Source of the DNA: Cyanobacteria bacterium OH_CDB_20
GTDB lineage: Bacteria; Cyanobacteriota; Vampirovibrionia; Gastranaerophilales; Gastranaerophilaceae
DNA: 21,043 nt
NCBI GenBank assembly: GCA_023415935.1
Contig: JAEZIX010000046.1
Location: 1-21,043, forward strand
Direction: 5' to 3'
The position numbers and the translations under genes are program-made. The notes beneath the pieces are model-generated. The model saw only the letters and a list, made by a program, of their open reading frames with translations, made no database searches and had not been told where the DNA came from. Shown piece by piece: positions 19,301-21,043 of the stretch (positions are counted from its first letter, which is position 1; each line of letters begins with the position of its first letter).

Positions 19301-20786
19301 TCACAACGATATTTTCATTTGTGACATTTACAGCACTGACATCAACATTCTTAGCCTTAACTTCAGCGCCACTGTTGACAAGGGCTTTTGTTGTCGCTTT
19401 ATTATTAAAATTTAGTATACTTAGTTGCATATTAGGAATAACATCAAGTTCTTTTAAAGCACCTGAATTATTCATCTTAACAACCGCACTGTTTTTAGAA
19501 AGCGCATTTATATTAAGGTCTTCACCTGCTGTTATTTTAGAACCGCTCAATACATTTACTTCAGACTGAGTCTCCATTCCGACAGCGTATAAAAGTTCAT
19601 CAGGATCGCCATTTATTGAAGAATAATTTATTCCTGTAGCTCTAGGAGTTTTTATCTGAGTAGTAGCAACCGCTTTGGATGAGATATCTATATCTTTTAG
19701 TGCATTTAGAACAGCACCGTCTTTAATATTAACTATAGCTTTTGCTCTTGCCCCGACAAAGTTTGAATAAGCAGCAGTAAAAAACTGAACAAAATCAACA
19801 TCATCTTCTAATATTAACTGGTCAAAGATAGACTCGATAGAATCTGCCGTTGCGCTGTATAATGCATCGCTCACCGCTGAGATTTCTATATTTTCAGCGC
19901 CAAGAGTTGCATTCTGAATATTAACAGTAGCTGCCGCATCTTCGATGTCCTGAATTGTTGCGCTTGCCACAAGTGTATTTTTTAGTCCGTCAGCATCTAA
20001 AGTAAATTTATTTTTACCATCAGTTGCAATCCCGCTTTTTGCCGTAATAACTATCTTTCCGTTATCTACGCCAAATTCGGCACCCTTTGAAATATTATTT
20101 TTTACTAATGTATTGAAAAGAAGCTCCGCTTGGGCGTTTGAAGAAACATAGTCCCCAGCATTATATTCAGTACCTGCAGCAGTGCTTACACCTGCAAATA
20201 TACCGGTCGAATCTTTACTTGTAGATGAACTTCCTATAGTAATATTTTTTGCATGAAGATTAACATCTCCTCTTGCAAATATTTTTCCGTTTATTGTTAT
20301 AGAACCTTGGGATGCGTCTTTAAGAGAAGTTAAATCCTCAATCATATTTAATTTAAAAGCATTATAAGCTGTAGATGTTGGAGTAAGAGCAGTTAAAGAA
20401 CCAACGTTGATAACACCTGAAGCACCAACTACCATACCATTTGGCGATACAAATATAGCATGCCCGTTGTAAAAACTGCCGTCTTGCATCGAATTAACAA
20501 GCCCGTTAATATTTATTTGATTGTCAACAAGATTGACAAACCTTGCTACGTTGTTTGCACCATATTTAAATATAAGGTTTGCAATATCACCTTGCGTTAG
20601 ATCAAAGTTTGTATATTGCCTAAACCCTGTTTGTCCTGACATTGAAGTAGGATTAACGTCATAAACATTACCGACACCGCTAACGCCTGTAATATCTGTC
20701 GCAAATGCCGGTATAAAAATCAATTGTTGCATCAGGAACATTAATGATAAAAAGGCTGCAAATTGTCTCTTCACAGTACTATACAT
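4329..20786 (-). CDS. Giant LktA-family filamentous adhesin (TPS-type exoprotein) with C-terminal PilZ domain
   Basis: Predicted surface or secreted beta-helical adhesin of 5,485 residues with no frameshift over 16.5 kb. Residues 1-29 are a signal peptide (charged n-region, long hydrophobic core, PAFA cleavage). Residues 30-145 form a TPS/haemagglutination-type domain with NQININGLVNS and FVSPNG (112-117), the FxxPxG motif that marks the LktA-like adhesin family. About 30 degenerate beta-helix units of roughly 60 residues follow. Two helical insertions (about 948-1057 and 3688-3968) and a charged linker (about 1168-1287) interrupt them. Residues 4375-4744 are Asn/Thr/Gly-rich short coils. A non-repetitive region precedes a PilZ domain (about 5380-5476). 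I noticed only one cysteine (near residue 3461), typical of exported repeat proteins. Known relatives cross the inner membrane by Sec and the outer membrane through a TpsB porin, which is absent here. The leukotoxin name of the family does not show toxin activity. ATG 20786 gives the proper signal peptide; GGAT nine bases upstream is a weak ribosome-binding site. Confidence 0.9.
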   Translation of the reverse strand: MYSTVKRQFAAFLSLMFLMQQLIFIPAFATDITGVSGVGNVYDVNPTSMSGQTGFRQYTNFDLTQGDIANLIFKYGANNVARFVNLVDNQININGLVNSMQDGSFYNGHAIFVSPNGMVVGASGVINVGSLTALTPTSTAYNAFKLNMIEDLTSLKDASQGSITINGKIFARGDVNLHAKNITIGSSSTSKDSTGIFAGVSTAAGTEYNAGDYVSSNAQAELLFNTLVKNNISKGAEFGVDNGKIVITAKSGIATDGKNKFTLDADGLKNTLVASATIQDIEDAAATVNIQNATLGAENIEISAVSDALYSATADSIESIFDQLILEDDVDFVQFFTAAYSNFVGARAKAIVNIKDGAVLNALKDIDISSKAVATTQIKTPRATGINYSSINGDPDELLYAVGMETQSEVNVLSGSKITAGEDLNINALSKNSAVVKMNNSGALKELDVIPNMQLSILNFNNKATTKALVNSGAEVKAKNVDVSAVNVTNENIVVKNIGTYSPIAGVGKASVGAGALMKYDTVNTEAKIDTVIDTSSQGNVDVTAQNLYVSTANVASSAKQLKEDKPASSSNKVTTAAKGLKQKYTLLSNPQLTDFIEGDPNNIDASGSLLMNTSTVTATATIGKNADIHADNVAVNANSVNLTVNKASANSGKGETFSPGVAIIVNNQTTNSNASIENGTSTTERAKVVANNNLDVNATTELPLNERTLQLAFDLADTATEVYYGLSADGADQGAWDLSSLSGITDAAGNVIANVKPIKVGIKQAGLTKTLGLEGFLNNYAQSSAASSGGVSLAGSIIYTNVVNNTNATIGNYADVTAKNITINAANDMIYNNAAGVIKSLFNPTGTSGSDAGLGGSVLVTKTTNNARATIDDNAVVKATEDIGLYSGSQQFFVNIVVTGGSAEKAAVVGSILVQEILGETIASIGDSSVEARNITVSAGSGAKVAHSKRAFDAFSQLDEPDDLTVQAYLRAKTKMEANAAKATEVSSMNAEQLQIWNTVDKALWDAQYTVSADEQAAYDTMTAILAKVNASQTLTAAEQTLADTLELTYNADSATAPIYEFKTLNPSTGKIDVDSPSAINDKVSTINIGGALAQQSKKIKSGEGKSSSGVAVGATVIVNQLDRSVSALIKDGAEVTASNNLTVQSNTLNQGINVAVAAAFAGGVSVKKEKQDKANGADQTQNADKNQKANNFGGWLDKIQPILQKLGSKTDTAKTKTASAATPSTQNLDQHGRPKITVDGKEYVTDNNKQYYNQQTGQVLKDSNGNAVKYQGSMGETPQTDDVKTANNNVSAAAAGSVNTQLNKTSVSSKVGNATIKVGKDLNVTANQKSNYIDVSGGVAKAGTVGAGAALNLYLNEGATQALLGDSTTASSSNKLSVEFTGANANILNVKAEDSIENVDVAIGVGVAKNSESDTTTTVSVGGSFNIGVSENTVKSEIADKSTITDTNNQNDIDINVIANNTTKLYKGAGGLGVNVPTSGTTAIGAGLAANINVLDKTTSATVDGATINNSNDINVKANEDTTNPTEKLISVEVAGSVITGGNASYSFAGAIGTDVFLNDVTAAIKNSTISSAHDVSVLAYDSISNANLAGALNFSAASNGVGVGLSAIVSVVNNTISSTIENTEITESNKVSVDSNDKELLRFLAINMGIQTSGGTAINPNAIVNVLVSDVASGIINSNIKDNADTVSVNSIYDTTIEGITGTGSVSFGSGVVAGGNVLSNTLVTTNTAKVESSEITSDGKLTVKADTDEDIDIVPASVSITSSGSAAVAANVAVNVVSNQTTASIDKTTSGSNSKISAGGIEVSATDDTKSRSRGATLAATGGTAAVGGSIIADVYIKDIDAHIDNTEVTNGGDIKVIASAANIFGEETPGSITASALTSKITDGTYNVSSDTDFYNWDITFDVAGGNTAGVSGSLISKTVVNSVDSYIGSNVDIKNAGKIDVLADNNTVAALIAGNVSAGGTAAIGGSVFVNVNTAIVNAGIKNGAKIGSVSKVGAITVEATSEQVYRSIMFIVGGSGTASVNGSLNANIIVNSTNAYIGKGVEIDSNSTIAVNSEDSADIESLNLAVSGSGTAAIGGIVYANVLANKVNSKIGQDENNTKSGSVKADGNITVDAKSNEDFQANVAMVAGSGSASVSGVVISNTMATEVNSGIEETTVTSNNGSTKVTAFNGFNEKHKDQTTGVKGLSANTKLSTGDLTASDLIPLVAVLNIAASGAAAITGSVVANVVVTDVNAYVKDSAISTKNGLTVDADSLMTTYDAVMGVAGSAYASIAATGVVNVYAGSTSAILDNSNVSMGDVTLTSDDTFNLNTIIFSATGAGVGAAVTAVNNTNTIVNDVVAEITNSSLTDQADVEVRATGNVNLNDIIVAGGGVGIGGAVTVVPIVNVFIGNTRASISGSSIDKSAITLYAKNDIDTSSIMIGMTGSGIGADVSGYVATNVFDNDLDAYISNSTITNAQSTSITAESIVDMAGVIVSGGVTGVGASVIVNGIVSVINNNINAYIANSDITGGSVNVEAKQDTTIVDTTASANATGIGDSTALNTIVHVFTNKLNSYIQDTAITNASSITVKATGIQDVNNTNIGISASGTAAVSANALVNVFESEIHSYINSGAEDVSSTGKIDVNATNTLNLYNVVGLMAGSGGIAAGVTADVNIINNSLKSEILSTTGTITGSEVDVTSTSTLGLDIATASAAIGGLGLAGTVAVTSIGDKFDSSDKNSDLKTSDSLTSAKTSADNVMDVSYEKDGSTKSVSDVTLAKGTSTAKEGTVANINANVTATGANGIEVNATNTLKGYSSDTAKITNANIAAGVYAAGASVLVTDMKYNTSAGISGGNVNANNGNIQVKADNTVKANTNSIAATVAAVGIAGNASYFKNSAITEAEIADATIYSSSKISVISNSIDNIVTKAVSGTAGLATIAINVAIAETNNNTKANITGDVDITASDLDVTSSLSSYLESELFALQVSGISVGAVVNRTKSSAVVDAIVDATGDIKVDDEMNVIAYNKGISAKSKMYAGTLAFYSGSVSAQGATIDADFNAKIDNSDLNVASSTGGYSNKISVLSGVNTDNTTAGTLTTEITSLSASAGLASANATYQNATVSSDSNAKVNAKTLKTKELNVASKLTRTARTGSSSATLGGVTFGALQLNSVINGTSNIELGGNLAVQNALNIVLNDTANATSKMLSASLSIGSVAANQIIADIDTDTTITLGGIINAGIMDIDSAVYRNSYSTAKSDSYGLVSINLMSMRSKTLGDSTINYNATSNTSGFANTIDINSVATNTTQSYMSDHSAALAALARGSTTNTLNTNNTVKFVNANITSTGDVKASVENNNQLAMTKDSSSSGFIVIKGGSLNNNVTSNSKIEIDNSVINARDISMTSKTTIGNVAGTAMYYDDDSSGFITSSGANLSNSVSQSNLIDIKGGSKLTASRNLILSTIANATFAQYVMSDSSGAGCYNEANSYLTVNNDSDINITGTGTAVTAAVNANIAMDSNNTLSSQAKVEAHHFAGQPGAESRLTANIYNDFTVGTGSSFNAGENINVNFMANSVNRLTQYAYAYAEAAVASADYSGGIVFNNKNTMTVNSGGLVSSLKNVFLNYKNGNNTLNSKIAYKKVSRLLFGIPITKSGSWSNVTSTSLNKLVNNGTIEAGRAGQRKLYINPDGSVNEAESSGFTSADYTKTSSTGLTSEEATQQAKDDINANIEAINAKLAELDADETKNDEAIAEFTLLRNQYQAALNALNASGTMTVAEVNAAMADVIDNYAYNADATHAYVGSSEYYGSGDGGGLKSKTEYSNNTHIDSSTFTTLWNQILAADTDSDDATTIDTVLAAYNYNATYTVTTTNYKTDGSVDSTSSSTQTMARGLNSTQISAIRNAWSGEKAKILADQQVATSDISLSTYNGKYIFTDDTEKTDTFTNINSSISSYNGFITDLDTLNSDIDSSRVTYNANKSSLAAEISNLTLNPLPAVTVSDPTYVFKNITMEPAKIQITGLQSLAGSGEFKTYDRGLTIDNYSNYNLVFNNIIFDTSGTGLTINGTAYNNPGKVAWGGASHNVQRVYDTTGDGNIHISTYFDHNNPLDLISSTADITLNGYIRNTVADKYLDVFNDSGNIVFNDVVDTVERNIIASQGNIEFNKAAGNVSLRSDGHIIAGQDISIKAKTLTNNGVIKAGNADRNIVIDDTLYNSLTLDSNDVNNMSKTLKSTYLNSSNNIKAIRDTDGNIHIYNTDATSGSITVNATTKNGSGTYTYSDGYGTVSITNNTNHKVIVHNLTNNYEAGTISGVSGTKLASTSASTTITSNDAEVELKELLSSGNNGVGDTGLGTVTITAKAVSIPNRIVSAAQQPTVDVTGTYTSTSTNGTNVLGFIKNRKGNTTIANNTAGDLTIGATGKVQNQNGALTLTNSGTGKLETVAGSTLTNVGTFAITNNGAGGAQIGGSATNTGATNITNTSGLLNLASTGTVTNSTGNITVTNSGSKVQIAGTLTNNVSGNTTITNSGANGVEISGTVTNANGTTDINNNSTETTSGIKIASTGKVENTGGALTIDNKGGKLLVEKNSGVIGLVKNTNGDISLKNTGEGIEIQGDVQNLTPSGTARALAITNTGGSDGILVSGNVTNAKGSTTLTNTAGDLSIASTGLVSNSTGTLTLDNSGTGAIKIAGATNNNVSGNTVITNAGDSGIDISGRVINANGLVNVNNTNTTSTSGINLTTTGLISNTTGNIIVQNKGALGIIVQGIIQAINNDISLIADNSDITIGEYASTNDNYVNAQNGNITITIDTGNLLNGIVDPDTTTQNASQNLASLDSAYKTLLKSARNLTIDVEDGDIGYTANAKPGFSVNASTRDYTESVNVNVGGTITASATNDSLSTERLINIRSKDSDMKVNSITADGNIMLTAADWKQVDVNPAPVDTAYYKGYSILNANTDKTQPNVKGKNISIITSDRLGEAGNAFNYEQTDIGVNSWLSFEAENDVNINNTGTLGSNIWQAISKNGSMKLVLNGDNTTIRTITAGKNLHITDKGKNLTIYNLGLIDTIGNDLDDMLYPHDRITLQGATGRAVPETVRIEVLDANGGDNPNSTLNIFNAFVKGIGSSTQSDVIIRSDNFIAHAYDAPGSYISTVSRPSFNYTTEEKAERLYSNNPLDTTATKDLEATGFHSYGNGGMLNFDLRGVYPSLVEQYTGSSLTRTYYEQPIITTLIVFTNPLYIPGTDYKMKDATLSYNQDDASLENRGLALQHLYANNSYINSNDLNFDIKDAIITNYAEFRNGNRSVVPHDGREDYRWKTIVDNDYRRLLILDTYVTLQLYTALTGSFGLEMGDLIVMQTMAPPVHYNPYEVTNLPRNENSFYRQTYKDDKIQEKTTTPEFKDIDKATDSHTKRESIRFDSQQISVSAKDSSAQVFNISKTGMELENTTNAKVGDVIPLDIKIGNVNIKTEGQVMRAVDGKIGVKFINLDKATANKILYLNMLSTAGGSSRISSK
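4359..4649 (-). other. PilZ domain at the adhesin C-terminus
   Basis: Residues about 5380-5476. It has both c-di-GMP-binding signatures: RxxxR as RESIR (5384-5388) and (D/N)xSxxG as NISKTG (5407-5412). The rest follows the PilZ beta-barrel pattern: GDVIPLDIKI, then EGQVMRAVDGKIGVKFINL, then a terminal helix. Retention of both motifs suggests real nucleotide binding. Sitting at the end of an exported protein is topologically odd. Confidence 0.85.
6553..7665 (-). repeat. Asn/Thr/Gly-rich short-coil repeats of the adhesin, with a 177-178-residue duplication
   Basis: Residues about 4375-4744 are runs of roughly 23-25 residues of the form TNSGxxGVxISGTVTNxxG, each likely one or more beta-helix rungs. 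A larger unit is duplicated: the block ending near 7119 (start about 7440) matches the block ending near 6585 (start about 6906). The offset is 531 bp at one end and 534 bp at the other, a one-codon difference. LASTG-TVTNSTG pairs with IASTG-LVSNSTG, and NNVSGNTTITN with NNVSGNTVITN. Confidence 0.75.
8880..9725 (-). other. Helical / non-beta insertion in the adhesin
   Basis: Residues about 3688-3968 break the beta-helix pattern. The first part (EEATQQAKDDINANIEAINA and onward, rich in Ala, Glu, Asp, Gln and Lys) is a predicted coiled coil of about 60 residues. A Tyr/Thr/Ser/Asp-rich segment with GSGDGGG follows, then further amphipathic helices before the beta-helix resumes at NPLPAV. Function unknown. 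It could project from the shaft as a hairpin. Confidence 0.6.
12778..16755 (-). repeat. Array of about 23 degenerate ~60-residue beta-helix units in the adhesin shaft
   Basis: The pattern G-x-A-x3-G-x4-N-V-x6-A-x-I recurs every 55-70 residues. Examples are GTAAIGGSVFVNV..VNAGI, GTASVNGSLNANI..TNAYI and GAAAITGSVVANV..VNAYV. I counted 23 consecutive copies here, and about seven more divergent ones occur closer to the N-terminus (about 17,400-19,300). Copies differ widely in DNA sequence, so this is an old, diverged amplification. Confidence 0.75.
16925..17285 (-). other. Charged, Gln/Asn/Lys-rich linker in the adhesin
   Basis: Residues about 1168-1287 change abruptly from beta-helix to a Lys/Gln/Asp/Asn-rich disordered stretch. 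It includes one short amphipathic helix (WLDKIQPILQKLG) and a hydrophilic segment with VDGKEYVTDNNKQYY. It looks like a flexible hinge or an insertion between two shaft sections. Confidence 0.6.
17615..17945 (-). other. Alanine-rich helical insertion in the adhesin
   Basis: Residues about 948-1057 are predicted helical: KRAFDAFSQLDEPDDLTVQ, then AKTKMEANAAKATEVSSMNA, then TAAEQTLADTLELTYNAD. They interrupt a beta-helical shaft, as in other very large adhesins where helical excursions project sideways. Function unknown. Confidence 0.6.
20352..20786 (-). other. Signal peptide and TPS/haemagglutination-type secretion domain
   Basis: Residues 1-145. Signal peptide 1-29 ends PAFA. The following domain has GFRQYTNFDL near 54-63, NLVDNQININGLVNSM at 85-100 and FVSPNG at 112-117, in the order seen in TPS domains that dock on TpsB transporters; the NPNG-type turn appears here as SPNG. 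Confidence 0.85.
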
Positions 20787-20988
20787 TCTCTACACATCCA
20801 ATCCGTATATTAAATTAAAAATTAAGTTATTTCCCCTATAAAATCTAATGATTTTACGCTGAAGTATCTGATTCTAGAATATCTAAAGAAAAGGAAATAT
20901 ACTCCATATTATTCTGAAATTGTTACACTTTTTGTTACATCTTGTAGTAAAAAATAAACAAAATTTTGAAATTTGTGATAGGGTAAAA
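20787..20988. promoter_or_regulatory. Divergent intergenic region upstream of the adhesin
   Basis: About 200 AT-rich bp. It contains a 7-bp direct repeat TGTTACA (20921-20927 and 20933-20939, 12 bp start to start), the palindrome ATTCTAGAAT (20871-20880) and an inverted repeat AAAATC-TAAT-GATTTT (20840-20855). I found no convincing -35/-10 pair for the adhesin. The repeats are likely regulator sites for one or both flanking genes. Confidence 0.5.
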
Positions 20989-21043
20989 ATGTGGAAACGA
21001 GAAGATGAAGAAAATAAGCTACATACGTTCTATTTGTACGGCT
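20989..21043 (+). CDS. Possible start of a divergent gene (partial, unknown)
   Basis: An open frame begins at ATG 20989 and runs off the right edge: MWKREDEENKLHTFYLYG (18 residues). AGGG (20980-20983) lies 5 nt upstream as a good ribosome-binding site. There is no signal peptide, and the start is hydrophilic and charged, so the product is probably cytoplasmic. It is too short to identify, and its being real rests on the ribosome-binding site and the divergent layout. Confidence 0.5.
   Translation, partial: MWKREDEENKLHTFYLYG

Noticed and set aside
20263..20271. RGD tripeptide at adhesin residues 172-174 as an integrin-binding site
   Set aside because: It falls in an ordinary beta-helix strand (ARGDVNLHAK) where GDVNL-type text is common; a chance match is likely.
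4329..20786. Leukotoxin function
   Set aside because: Only the family name suggests it. There is no toxin domain in the sequence, and the architecture is that of a structural adhesin.
20921..20939. A genuine HLR1 box
   Set aside because: Half-site spacing is 12 bp rather than 10 bp, so only a resemblance is reported.
1..21043. tRNA, rRNA, insertion sequence or phage genes
   Set aside because: No such sequence, transposase motif or terminal repeat was found on either strand.

Overview
This is an AT-rich window from a diderm (Gram-negative-type) bacterium. An outer-membrane efflux channel and a giant two-partner-secretion-type adhesin both require an outer membrane. The best lineage guess is a gut Melainabacterium (Candidatus Gastranaerophilales, a non-photosynthetic sister group of Cyanobacteria). 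The reasons are low GC, a carbonic anhydrase close to the CcmM N-terminal/Cam type, and a PilZ domain on an LktA-family adhesin. Fusobacteria and Negativicutes carry related adhesins and are the alternatives. This assignment is inference and was not tested by any search.

Layout: every complete gene is on the minus strand, so the window reads right to left. A partial divergent plus-strand gene may start at 20989. The intergenic region 20787-20988 carries a direct TGTTACA repeat. From 20786 down to 4329 runs one uninterrupted 5,485-codon gene. It has a signal peptide, a TPS/haemagglutination-type N-terminal domain with an FxxPxG motif, about 30 degenerate copies of a roughly 60-residue beta-helix unit, two helical insertions, an Asn/Thr-rich short-coil region with a 177-178-residue internal duplication, and a C-terminal PilZ domain that keeps both c-di-GMP-binding signatures. 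A strong intrinsic terminator follows it. Next comes a two-gene operon, an ArsR-type repressor and a gamma-class carbonic anhydrase, behind an AT-rich inverted repeat. After that is a glucokinase/ROK-like protein that ends in a perfect 15-bp terminator hairpin. Last is a TetR regulator with its operator inside its own promoter, translationally coupled (ATGA overlap) to a TolC/OprM-type efflux channel that runs off the left edge.

How the genes fit together: tetR-tolC looks like the start of a self-repressed multidrug efflux operon, with pump and adaptor genes probably beyond base 1. arsR-carbonic anhydrase looks like an autoregulated metal- or CO2/bicarbonate-related unit. The adhesin stands alone: no TpsB-type transporter is visible in the window.

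The most unusual feature is the PilZ domain at the end of the exported adhesin. c-di-GMP is a cytoplasmic messenger, so a secreted protein ending in an apparently intact c-di-GMP receptor is topologically puzzling. It suggests either a directly c-di-GMP-controlled adhesin or a repurposed PilZ fold.
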